Assembly: GCF_963422355.1 (NCBI RefSeq)
Contig: NC_085085.1
Span: 12,415,985-12,479,984 of the forward strand
DNA from: Corticium candelabrum
Taxonomy: Eukaryota; Porifera; Homoscleromorpha; Homosclerophorida; Plakinidae
Length of the DNA stretch: 64,000 nt
Reading direction: 5' to 3'
Both the position numbers and the translations under genes were made by a program. The notes below the pieces were generated by a model. That model was not told where the DNA came from. It was given only the letters and a program-made list of their open reading frames with translations, and did not search any database. Below are positions 47,590 through 59,309 of the stretch, piece by piece; within the stretch, counting starts at the first letter, position 1; each line of letters begins with the position of its first letter.

Positions 47590-48181
47590 TCACTGTCTGA
47601 CAGTCAATTCAGGAATATTGTAATACAAGTCCAATGACTCTGGATTAATTAGAGCTCCACGATTGCTTACATCTTGACCAGAAATAATGTGCTTGACAGC
47701 AACCTCTACTTTCTTGCCACTTACTGTGTACTAACCGTACAAGCAAACATAAGAAAATCATAATCACCAACATCACTTCTACATGAACACTCACAGGAAT
47801 GGACGTCGTCTCCAGAACAACACCAGGGACATGCCTAACTGACAGTTGGGTACGAATAGCTGCCTTAACACGACTAACCAAGTCTTGTGAGAACCTAAAT
47901 CAAGACACTGATAAGAATAATATTCTTACCAAAAGGCATCTGACATACGAGTGTCCTTCAACCATTTTCAAAAACAAAACAACTCTCTCCTCTAGTTCTA
48001 TTAGCTGAGCAACACACGGAGAGTCTTGAACTTCAGGAAAAGTTTCCACTACACAACAAATCATGGTGTTGCAAATAATATAATGAGATGGTATCTGTGA
48101 TTTCAAACAACATGGAACCAATATTGTAAATCTCTGCACTTCCAAACCTAACTCCATTAGGATTTAACGTGCCATCACTAT
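47590..48181 (-). pseudogene. AACS: 3' fragment of acetoacetyl-CoA synthetase (last four exons)
   Basis: AACS activates acetoacetate to acetoacetyl-CoA in the cytosol. Four exons in phase, 48181-48119, 48048-47949, 47894-47795 and 47730-47590, give the C-terminal 130 or so residues: [70 protein letters not shown] and a normal stop after [15 protein letters not shown]. The catalytic lysine segment ([10 protein letters not shown]) is kept. Upstream exons with the AMP-binding core are not seen: 130 bp further the sequence changes to an inverted CARD segment, and nothing like AACS appears to 64 kb. It is most likely a gene cut by the rearrangement; the rest could also lie beyond the window across a very long intron. 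Confidence 0.82.
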
Positions 48182-48339
48182 CTAACAAAGCGATCAACTT
48201 GAAACAGTCACATAGCTAGTTGTTGCATCAAGATTCAAATCATTCTAACATTCTGCCAAGCATCACTATTCCTCTTGTTTTTGGATTAAGGTCAAACCAT
48301 ATAATGCGTGTACTACGAGTACATTTAGCTGTGTTGGTT

Positions 48340-48421
48340 AGCCTCGGCCTCCCAGACCGGTGTAGTGCCCATTTAAAAAACAATTTTGAACTGGCATGCA
48401 CGGGTCTGGGAGGTTGAGGCT
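48340..48421. repeat. Foldback MITE at the inversion edge
   Basis: TTAGCCTCGGCCTCCCAGAC pairs with GTCTGGGAGGTTGAGGCTAG. It sits within 30 bp of the left breakpoint of the inverted block. Confidence 0.75.
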
Positions 48422-48737
48422 AGTCATTGGTGGGCAAGTAACATCCTTTCTTTGAATTGAATTGGAAGAGGAGGGTGGCGTAGTCTGCAAGTACTGCAGA
48501 CAAAAACCAGATCTCGTCCGTGCCACGTCGAAGGCGTTTGGTAGTAATGAAATTAAATAGTTTGTTATAGGTCGAGGCAATATTGCGACTGTAGTAAAGA
48601 CAAGAATGGAGCACAGACGCAAAGACCAGCGTTCTCTTAGATTTTTTAATGATCGAGGCTTGAGTTGTGGGAACCAACCATTTGGCTTTGAAATTGTGTG
48701 GTGCTATACTAATGATACATTTTCTTGTTATTTTTAG

Positions 48738-49462
48738 AGTGTGGTTCTGATGACAGCACATCTGAGCAGAAACTGAATCGAAAATCTGTTCAAATTTTGA
48801 TGAAAGAAAGTTTATTAAAAGACTTTAAGGAACGAGAATTTGGGGAACAACTAAAGCTTGCTTTGTTTCATGAACTTGGGATTCCAAAAGAATCTATTAT
48901 ATCATATCCAGCGTGTCATCAATTCAATTATTCAGAGAGAAAATGGATTCATGTAGTTCATGTTGCCAACAAAGCTTTGATTACAGTTGTTGTCAGTGGA
49001 GTTGAGAAAGCTGAGGTTGAAAGACACGCCAACACGATACTTAATCTTCTCTCTCTAGAAGCGGGAGTCAAGGATTCAGAAATAGAAATTGTTCAAATTT
49101 TGTCTTGTAACAGTTGTCTGCTAGTCATTCGGTTACCAGGACTGGCAATGGTGCAGCTCATCATTACGTTCTTTAGTCTACAGACAAGGCCAGCATTTTG
49201 TCAACGTTTTGCAAACATTTTGCCTGGAGCATTTAAAGTCACGTTTGGGTTTGCCTCGCTCCCAGATTGTTCAGCAGAGTTACCATCGTTGCACCCAATA
49301 CTGAAATCTGGAGACAACCCCTCACATTTTACTAAAGATTGTTTAGTGGAGTTACCATCATTGCACTCAGTACCAAAGTCTGGAGATGGCCCCTCACATC
49401 TTACTAGACAGCCACAAAAAGGTACCTTTGACATTTTTGATAATTTACATTTTATGTGGTAG
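48738..49462 (+). pseudogene. CARD copy 2, exon 2 (inverted)
   Basis: An acceptor (TTATTTTTAG) and an open frame of about 240 codons, nearly identical to exon 2 of copies 1 and 3, but on the plus strand while its exon 1 remains on the minus strand at 50693-50365. It therefore cannot be spliced to that exon. After the TAG at 49460 the same frame stays open for about 130 more codons. Confidence 0.85.
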
Positions 49463-50364
49463 AAGTTAGACAAACGATTGTTTGGTAGTAAGAACTTGGT
49501 AAGAGACTTGCAGCAGCCAAATGAAATGAGTATTGGTATTGTTGTTTGGGGTTTCTTGAATAGAATTCAATTTTTACACACTACGGTATTCTCATCAGAC
49601 ACTTGTTTTAATGAAACTGACCTAGGTGCACTTGAGGTCTGCTTGCAAGGTTATGTATGTACATGTATGACCTGTGTTTTGCTCGGAACGTGTCATGCTT
49701 ATGGTTTGGTGAAAATGGTCCAATCACGGAACAGCAGTTGTGGTTGGTTGTATGTGGCAACTACAGACAATGGATTGATTGCCAATCACAAATCATCAAC
49801 ATTTATAAGAGGGTTTTCACGTGAACAGTCTAAGTCGTGTTTGCACATTGTCTTGTTGCAAATGAACAATAAATAAAACATAACTATCTGCAATGATCAA
49901 GGCAAAAGCAATCATGTTTCTTGAATTATGCCAACAACTTAATGGGGATGACTTCTGTGTAGTATGTTTTGAATTTTATTATTTGAGGGTGATAGATAGT
50001 TTTTGTGGTATTACGGAATTTGTGGTCACATGAAATGGCAGTTGTTTTTAACAATTTTAAATATAGATTTTACAAGTAGCACGCTTGGAAGCAAAATAGT
50101 GTCTACATCTCTAATACTTCACAACAATTTAAATATAGCATTGAAGTCAGTGAGCCATGAAGCATCAATGGACGTAGTTAATTAATTTTTAGATGCATGC
50201 ACAGTAGTAGACAAACCTTCTTTGTCTCACTATGACTTAAAACCAACTGCATGCACTGTCCATTGAGCTCTAGAAATTAGCTTTTGCAGAATAAAATATC
50301 AAGGAATTAATTAATCGTCACATGCTGCTACATGCAACTGTTTTTTCTTCTATAAGATGCTTAC

Positions 50365-50693
50365 TTTCAATGCTCATTAGACGATCTGGTCGAAGAAGTC
50401 TTTCCAATTCACCCAATGTCTTATTTTTAGGCTCCAAAAAGTACTTCGCAAAATTTGTCAAATGATCCGGGACCTTGTTTACGAACAACAGCTAGAATTT
50501 CCAAAGCCAGGTCCGTTTCTGACTTAGTGGATTCGGTGAAGCGTTCCTCTTCATCTCCATTAATAAGGTCACGACTATATAGCCGTGGAGGAAGTCGATT
50601 CCGAAGTGGACACAACACCTCAGCCACAGACACTAGTTGAGGCTTCAACACCATTTCCTATCTAGAGTCTGTTGTTGCTGCAGCTGTAGCCAT
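50365..50693 (-). pseudogene. CARD copy 2, exon 1 (stop and frameshift)
   Basis: Paralogous to CARD exon 1 of copies 1 and 3. The twelfth codon, TGG in the other copies, is TAG here, and an extra T in the run near 50440 shifts the frame after FDKFCEVL. Together with the inversion of exon 2 this copy is dead. Confidence 0.9.
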
Positions 50694-50849
50694 TTATTCA
50701 GCAAGTAACGCTCAACACAGCAGAGGGCGTGTATCGTTGCAATTGTCATGGTCAATGTACGGGAATTTGGTTTCAAACTAAACGGAAGTATGCGACAGGA
50801 AAGGGTCTGGCTACGCGAGACTACAGTTTGGTTCAAAGCCGTATCTACA

Positions 50850-51843
50850 TATATATATATATTCAGAGCTCACTACTTTTAGCTTCTCGACCTGGCGTTG
50901 CCCGGGTAACATTAGACAGGTGCAGCCAGGGTTGCGTACTTTTACATATCCTACCTATTAATTAAAAACAACACTTATTAACCAAATGTATGCAAATTTG
51001 TATGTTGTTGCATGAGTATCCCGTTCTAATTTATTATGGAGTGTATCTCTGAAGACTTATCAGCCAGACAGAATTCTATAAATTTATAAATAGTATCCCG
51101 TTGAAGACACGGAGTGTCCCGTTTCCAAAATCCCGTTGATTGGATTAGTGATTGGTTAAAGTTATTTCGACTTGAACGCCGCGTTACCGCGAAGATGCTG
51201 TTGCGAGGAACAGGTGTATCGAACTTGGCATCTATTCGCCGTGTCCAGTTTCAAAAAATTCCATTGATTGGATTATTGATCCCGTTGAAGCCATTTCGAC
51301 AGTCCCGTTGTTGGAAACAGGTGTATCAAACCTGGCATCTGTAATTCCGACGCGAATCCCGTGTATCCGTAATGCAAGAGTCACGTGCAGTACTCACCCG
51401 GATAATCCGTTCCCCGTATATAACGAAGTCACGACTCGTGCCGACTCTCGTCATTTCGACAGTCCCGCTGAACGTCGTCACTTTGAAGACGTTGCTGGTA
51501 TTGCGAGGAACACGTGTATCACAACGTGGCAGCTCTTCGACGGGCGTAGACGGGCAAACGACTATAGACGTTTTTTCAAGACCCGGATATTTAATAAATA
51601 TCTCCCGACGTCGCCTAAAATAAACGACACGTCTCCGCGCGTAGTCTCGCGTGGCCAGACGTTTGCGCGCGAATTACTCCAAGCGTACCGTCCGACGTCG
51701 GGAACGTGCAGTCTAGATAATTTCGGTGCAGATGCGATACGCCGAAAGGGAGATATTCGCGCGCGAGAGGAGGCGGTGCCTAGGGATTCGGCGTGCGCGA
51801 GCCAAATTCGGTGGAGATCGGACTCACCCTTCTTTTTATCCTG

Positions 51844-51924
<81 letters not shown>

Positions 51925-52195
51925 ACGACAGACGGCTCTCCTTTATATATTGATAGAGATAGTACGGCTCTGGTTTGGTTCTTTTGGGCTAAATCGAAAC
52001 TTAATCAATTAAAATTTAGATTTGAGTGCAATCTGCTTTACCTTCGTTTTTAGTTTACAATTCTTAATTTGTGATATTGCGACTGAAATTCTGCGTTTCC
52101 TCAGGCCAATGAAGTCGCCGTTAGACTGCCAGAGGCGCGTGATAGCACTAATTAGGATAACAGAATTTCGGAATACATGCACAGAACGGTCTACA
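50850..52195. repeat. Repeat block shared with 61800-63060
   Basis: Begins near CTCGACCTGGCGTTGCCCGG and continues through several copies of TCCCGTTGATTGGATT and ACAGGTGTATCGAACTTGG-like units to a (CA)n run at 51848-51922, then CGGCTCTCCTTTATATATTG. The same order occurs at 61940-63020. The composition is more GC-rich than the neighbouring genes and it has no conserved coding frame; it looks like a non-autonomous mobile element with internal microsatellite, possibly Helitron-related. Confidence 0.6.
51848..51922. repeat. (CA)n microsatellite
   Basis: About 37 CA units inside the repeat block. Confidence 0.97.
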
Positions 52196-52546
52196 TGCAA
52201 GAAGTAATGATCAAATTTGTACTATAGCTAGCGCTAGAAACTGTTTAATTAATTAATTAATTAATTAAAACTAGGAGACTTTGTCACAAGCAGGTGACTA
52301 CTTAATTCATGAAACTTGGGATAAAACACGAGCTAGGACTCACTAGAGTAGACCGGCGCTAGCAAATTAATGCAGTGGCCTAATTATACAGGCTGTCAAT
52401 ATTTAATTGAAACCGTTTAATTAATGAACTTAACACATATATCCATATGCTTATAATCCGTAAAGCTAGCTAACTAGCTATATAAGGCAACTCCCAAAAA
52501 CAATTCCTGCTGAACACATAGCACAATATATGTCACAATATATATG

Positions 52547-55500
52547 TCACAATGCTTCTTCAACTGCTCGTCTGAGGTAGCCTATTGTTGCGTCTTCAGC
52601 AGCAGCCTGTGCATGCCATCTAGTCAGAATCTCAAAACACTGTTGTCTGACACTTTTCGACCCCTCGACTGTCTCATGATCATCTACCTCTACGTTCAAA
52701 GCGGCAGCCAAAAATGTCAAGTTAAGAGAACGATTCTCTGCAAGCTGTTTGGCCAGTAGATTAATATGTTTCTTTGAGACAGGTTCTTCAACAGACTCGA
52801 GCAGCAGTGCTAAATCTAAACAACAATATATATACTAGATGTTAATCATATCGTCTAAGTACAAGTTGTCAAGTCAGTCTAACTGACAATATCAACAGTA
52901 TTTTCATTTTGATAATACCAATTTACACAGAGAACCTGCTTTTGAAATATTACTGATCAAGCAGGGAAATAATTAATGACAAGCCAACTTAGGTTGCAAT
53001 CATACTTGCTATTCTGCAAAATGAAAGCGGTCTATAAAAATAATTAATTAAACATAAACATAAAGCTGTGGCCAACAATGGCTGACTAGCACGTACAGCC
53101 CAAATCTCAGTAGTGTACCTTGCTGAGGCAGAGTAGTTTTCGAACTATCAGCGTCTGGCTCCTGTCTTAAATGGTGAGATGCAATCACATCAGGATCAGC
53201 AAAGTCACATAAAACTACGTCATCTACATAATGGCAAACACCATTTGTGTAGTTACACATTTCCTCTACGTGAGCTTCAGTCTGTGTTGCCGATAGAACT
53301 GAATTGATAGACGTAATCAGTGACTTCATGAGATTATCCTTGTTCTGCTCAGATGCAAAGAGTCGAAATCGATATAGACACTTTGCAGCAGCTAAACCTT
53401 GTCTCCTTAATTTATTGACTTCATCATACTGAAAAACGCGCATATCATTTTCATCAACTTTGCTGACAATGTTCTTTCTTAGGCAAGTGACATGTGGGCA
53501 GAGATGACCACAACTGAACGTGAGATTTTTAAATTTTTGTTTTGAAATTTCGGCAACAACGCCAAACAGCCATAATATCAATTTCTTTTCATCATTACTA
53601 TCACTGAAACACAATGCACAAAACATAATAAAATAACTCAATTATGCTCCTCTAATCATTTACCTCAGCTGGTGCTGTACAACAATCCGATTTGCCAATG
53701 GTTTGATAACAAAGTGAATGCGATGATTTTGGGCCATTAGACAAGCTCTCTTTGATAGGATAGGAAGCCGTTCATTCTTCAGACTATGTTGCAACTCTGG
53801 CTGTTGCTGCATGTGAGTAAGAAGTCGTACAATAAGATGCAAATATAGCCAAGGAGGTAGAAAATCAACAAAGTCAAAGTAGAATTCTTTTTCCCAGTTG
53901 TGCAACAAGTCTACAAGATCCGGATGGTCTTCTGGAAGTTGACAAGGTACAAGATATATCTCTGCATACGTGTCTGTTATACGTTGATCAGTTTGCTGCT
54001 GTTCAGATTCATCACGACTGGTTTCCAGTGTCACTTGTTTCATTTGTTCTGTTAGCTGCTTTGTATCAGGAGATAAAGAGATTTGCCTGTGCAACAGCTT
54101 ACAGATAAATCCTAGTGCTTGGAATAAAAGGCATAGTATGCCAACGTCACTGTCAGAAAATTTATGAAGGTCATGCATGATGTGGTGCATGAGCTTCTGT
54201 GTCAAAATTCCTTTGTTTTCAAGAATAAGCCAATCAGAACGATAACTTGACTCTCGCTTACTTTTGTTTGGTAATTTGACAAGAAGTGTCATCAGGTCAA
54301 CAAGCCACTGTGGATTAGGAATTACAAACTCTTCAAGAGACTTTTTCATTTCTTCATCTAATCCTTGCATTGCAGCTAAAACAGAAGAATGACACTTGGA
54401 TAATCGTAACATAATGTGTATGAAACGTACTAGCTGCAAAAAAAAGTAAAGTGCGTGTGTCAAGTTCACACAATGTGTTCTGACCCAAAGTAAGTTGTGT
54501 GAACTGCATACCCTATTATCGAGACATAAATCAAGACATACAAATATCTATTGGAAGACTTACCAGGTACAACAATAAGTCCAACATCATGGAAAAATGT
54601 ACTCATTGTCTGGAATGGACCTTTACGCACATCAACATTGCATTGGGCTGCAATTTCTTTCATTTTGTCAAATGGTAACAAACACCGAGGTTCACTAGCT
54701 GAATGTTCCATCTTGTCAAATAAAGATAGTTGGTGAAATTTCAAAATTTTTTCTTCAAATTGAAGCCATGACAAAGGAATATCTTCTTTCATGTAGCTTC
54801 TTGCTAAAGCTGCCTTTACTATAGCCTTTCGTAGCACACAAACATTTCTGTCTTGAAAGTCAGGACAGGAATTCTCAACTCGAGCTAAAATTTCATCATT
54901 ATCCTCGTCATCATCAACTGGGACATATTCAATGTGACAAGCAAACTCCTCTGATTTCTGATAGCATTTGTCAATTTGGTTTATTGCCATCTTCACACGA
55001 TCTTCTGTTGCTTTCTCGCTATCCTTGTGAGTGCCAACAAAGAATAGTCGCACTGGTTCAGGTTCCAAAGAAGTATGAGCATGAACTGACGCAACCCACA
55101 TATGAATACGTTGCAAGTCTGCATCAGTAATTCCTTTGTCAGTCAACTTGGCTAGATCGAACACAATAAGATAAATAGCCCGTCTGGTGAGAAAGATGTG
55201 ATGCATAGGCTCATACAGAGGTTGACCTGCAAAATCCCAAACACTTAGTTTGACTGTTTCATCATCCTGAGAGCCACTCAATTGCCAGTGCTTCTTCAAT
55301 TTCGGCATTGGCAATTCACTAAAGTCATGCTGCAATAGTTCTGGTTCAGATCTTCTCTTTCTTCGTTTTTTCCTTTTCTTGGTTACAGGAACCTCATCAT
55401 CGTAAGATCTACTGTAAATATGTAGTTGAGGCTCATCAGAAAAACGCACTCGATTACCCTTGTATGGTTGTGGCCTCTCTACTGAAAGGTAACGTCTGTC

Positions 55501-58500
55501 ATCTTTTGCAATTCTACGTTGAGTCACATAACTTTCTTGTGCAGACCCTTTTATCAAAGCAGCTGGTGGTACTGCAAATCGTGGTACAGATTTTACATCA
55601 GCTAACGTTGATGGTCTTCCTTGTGCTTGTGTTTCTGTTCTTGTTACAGTATGACTTGCCTCTAATCTGCTTGCTGACTTCTGATCATCACCTTGTAAAC
55701 GAAATTCCTCTATCGGTACACGAGAACGTGGTTTAGTAGAAGCAATCTCATCTTGCTTGACACGTTTTACAATTTCCTGAGCTATTTTGTCATTGAAATC
55801 TGAGTGAGGCACATCCATCACCTTCCACACAGTGTCACTGACAGGTTCTACATCAGGAGTGCTGATTAGCCTCGTGTCAATGCCCTCGGTACAAGCCAGA
55901 TCATCTATAAATTCCTGACCAGTAAGATATCGAAAGAGAGAAGTTTTGCCAACTCGAGCATCTCCTAGCAGCATAAGCTTGATTCTGTGTGGCTTAGTTT
56001 TCCCATCTCGTAAAGCTGCTCTAAAATGGCGAATAGCTGCTTTTCCTCGAGATCGAATTTCTGGAGGAACTAAAATCATTGAAAATCATAAACAAATTCA
56101 CAACAATATTCATAAACATAACATACTTTCAGACGTCACTTCTGCTGCAGTAAAACCACTCTAATCATAAGTAACAAAACAAACGATGATTTAAAAGTTA
56201 ACAATAATGCACAGATCACACCAAACTATATTTTACAGCATTTCTGATAGACAAATCTGCTCCTGAGTTGCAGATCTTCTCACACACAGATTCATGACCT
56301 TTCTTCTTGGCAAGATGCAGAGGAGTGTTTTTATCCTGAATCAAATAGCTTGCTACACACAAAATTACTTAACATTAATAAAATCACTTACGATGTTTTG
56401 AACATTCACAGTTGCTTTGTTTGCAATGAGAACATCAACAACGTCCTCTTTATTGTACAAAGCTGCCCAGTGAAGAGGTCTGTAGCCATTCTTAACAAAA
56501 AATCAAAAGATTAGCTCCCAATCCCTCACTTAATAAAAAATTCATTATTTTACAAGCAAAAAATCCAAGCATGACAAGTACGAGTTGAGACTAACAAACT
56601 ACTGTACTCCTGCAAATAGAGCTCCATAAGTTCTTTTTTCAGTCCTCTGGCCAGAGTGGCATTATTTAACTAAGCATACGGCTCTGACATTCTCTTGCTC
56701 TGCAGTCATATTTCAGGTCATCGTAACAGCAAACATACATTCCATTTTGACATAATGTACATCTCAAGTATATTCAATGTCAATTGCACTAAGATCACAG
56801 CTCTCTTAGCCTGTGGCGTGTATCCCTGCTCATCGTCAGGCAGCATAGTGCACGTATTGTTCAGTTCCAGCATTTCGTTCTTGAGTTTGTCATGTCCTTG
56901 ACGGCAAGGTCAAATGATTAGTACTCCAAGGGACTTTAATCATGCAAGCATGGGATTATATTATTTAGATTGACAGTCTCCATTAGCTTCTATTCTCAAG
57001 CATGAGGTGCAACTAGAGCTCTATTGTCAAAAAATTGGTATTATAATAAACAATGTAAATTCACGAAAAACTCAAGCATATCCTACTTACTTTGGCAACT
57101 GAATCAACATTTGCTTTTTGTCTGATGAGATATTGTGCAATTTGTTGAAATCCAAGCTTGCTGGCAATGTGAAGTGCTGTGTACTTATTCTAGCATTCAT
57201 TAAAACAACATCAATCAACTAGCCAGTCTGCATACTTACGAAGCATTACACAGTTGATGAATTTACCTCTCCACAATCTGGCTCATCAACAGGCACTTTC
57301 CACTTTTCAACAAGCCATTGCACTATGTCAAGATGGCCACCATTCATACCATTCACAGCACAAAAGAGAGGAGTCCATCCACTCTAAATAACAATTGTAG
57401 GTTTGCTGTTAGTAGCCATGAATAGACTGTGCCTACCTTAGTGCTTGCAAGCAACATTTCCTTTTGACGCTCGCTGTCTGCTGCCTCCAAAAGAGCTTGG
57501 CAGCTACGCAGACTGCCAACTTTGCAAGCCAGATGCAAAGCCAACCAACCTTCCTACGTAAGGAAATCTCATCTTGCCAATTGCAACATGCAACAAACTT
57601 CTAACTGTACTGTCAATTCATATCAGACCTCAGTAGCAACAAAAATATCAGCCTTGCATTCGATAAGAAATTTCAACACATCTACTTTCTGGCTATTCAC
57701 GGCACAGTGGATAGGTGTCCATCCCTAGAATAGATAAAAGAAACGAGATTTATAATTTAGTTAATGATGCAGATGTGTTTGTTTGCATTATTGCTGGCTA
57801 ATGAACAGTGCTGTACCAGGCAACAACCTGCCATAATACCAAGAGACACCCTACTAATTCACTGTACTATCCTTATTCGCTTCAATGCCTCGAGTAATGA
57901 AGTTTCTAAACAGCCCAAGTTCCATTTGCCAGTAATTTGCAACCCAAAAACATGAGCAGTTGCATTAAACAACTATTATATAAGTGTTCATGGCCATATT
58001 AAAATCTATCCCTAGAACTTAATTAATTCATATCAGAATTTCACAACTAGACAAGTTGTCTACTTCCTCTTACCAAACCAACACTCAAACAATTAATAAA
58101 GTTAATTTAATTTAAATGAGAGTGAAATTGAAAAACCGATTGATTGATTATTTAAATTTGAAATGCAAGATTCAATTAAGTAGTAACATTACTGAATTTC
58201 ACCTTTAGAGTTTGTGCGTTAATGTCCAGTCGGCGTGTTTCAATAATCATCTTGACCATTTCTACTGTTCCACTAGACGCTGCTGAATGCAAGACAGAGT
58301 TGTGTTCCTGTCAATTAAATCACATATAGCTAACCTAGGTAGAACATCTTGCATTTTAAGAACTTACTCTCGTTAGCAGAGTAGGATCTGCACCCTTCTC
58401 TAGTAGCAGCCGTATGAACTCAGGACTAGGACACTTGGTAGCCCAATGGAGGGCGGTCCAACCACCTTTCGCTTTCACGTTCAACCATGAGAGTTTCGGA

Positions 58501-58562
58501 AAACTCAAAATCTTTTTTAATCCAGGCAGATCTGCCGCTAGCACTGCCTCATGCAATGGTGT
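52547..58562 (-). CDS. Gene C: ankyrin-Roc-COR-Death domain protein, 5' truncated duplicate of B
   Basis: Thirteen exons correspond one to one with gene B: 58562-58368, 58307-58203, 57724-57629, 57553-57437, 57383-57267, 57189-57091, 56490-56392, 56335-56237, 56160-56127, 56069-54564, 54375-53664, 53603-53119, 52809-52547. All frames are open and all Roc motifs are kept (GDARVGKTS, WDFAGQP, GTHKDS), with basic run KKRKKRRKRR in the Roc insert. Of exon 1 only the last three codons plus donor remain (58636-58628). At about 58638 the sequence jumps into the CARD-gene flank, so the start codon and 5' UTR of gene B have no counterpart. The first ATG in exon 2 (58556, within TPLHEAV-like sequence) might serve if a new promoter exists. 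The Death domain has a 2-residue insertion (VEVDDHETVE). Whether it is expressed cannot be judged. Confidence 0.87.
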
Positions 58563-58637
58563 CTATAACAAACGTACGTAGTATACTACAAACGCATCAC
58601 CTACGTGGACGACTCTCCACTGATTACTTTGCCTCCC

Positions 58638-59309
58638 TGGAAATGGTTGTGAAGTATTAGAGATGTAGACACTATTTTGCTTCCAAGTGTAAAATCTATA
58701 TTTAAAATTGTTAGAAACAACTGCCATTTCATGTGACTACAAATTCTGTAATACCACAAAAACTGGCTATCGCCATCAAATAATAAGATTCAAAACATAC
58801 ACACTCAGAAGTCATCCCCCATGAAGTTGTTGGTATAATTCAAGAAACATTTTGCATTGATCATAGCAGACAGTTATGATTTCTTATTGTTCATTTGCAA
58901 CAAGACAACGTGCAAACATGACTTAGACTGTTCACGTGAAAACCCTCTTATAAATGTTGATGATTTGTGATTGGCAATCAATCCATTGTCTGTAGTTGCC
59001 ACATACAACCAACCACAACTGCTGTTCTGTGACTGGACCATTTTCACCAACCAGAAGCATGACACATTCCGAGCAAACATAGGTCATACATGTACATATA
59101 CAACCTTGCAAGCAGACCTCAAGTGCACCAAGGTGAGTTTCATTAAAACAAGTGTCTGATGAGAATACCGTAGTGTGCAAAAATTGAATTCTATTCAAGA
59201 AACCCCAAACAACAATACCAATACTCATTTCATTTGGCTGCTGCAAGTCACATACCAAGTTCTTACTACCAAACAATCGTTTGTCTAACTTTTATCACAT
59301 AAAACATAA
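58638..59309. other. Duplicated 3' flank of CARD copy 3 joined to gene C
   Basis: Starts at the junction with the exon 1 remnant of gene C and is paralogous to 34610-35247. It includes a frame at 58932-59276 in phase with the CARD coding frame but beyond its stop. Confidence 0.75.

Larger units (their letters stand above)
48312..50110. other. Inverted segment carrying CARD copy 2 exon 2
   Basis: This block runs in the opposite direction to its paralogs at 34610-38125 (minus the hAT element) and 58650-60440. The left edge is at about 48312 (GAGTACATTTAGCTGTGTTGG reads as the complement of the sequence beside the MITE in copy 3). The right edge is near 50104-50110, where the text changes to sequence matching 60990 onward. 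About 550 bp present in copy 3 are missing at that edge. Confidence 0.8.
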
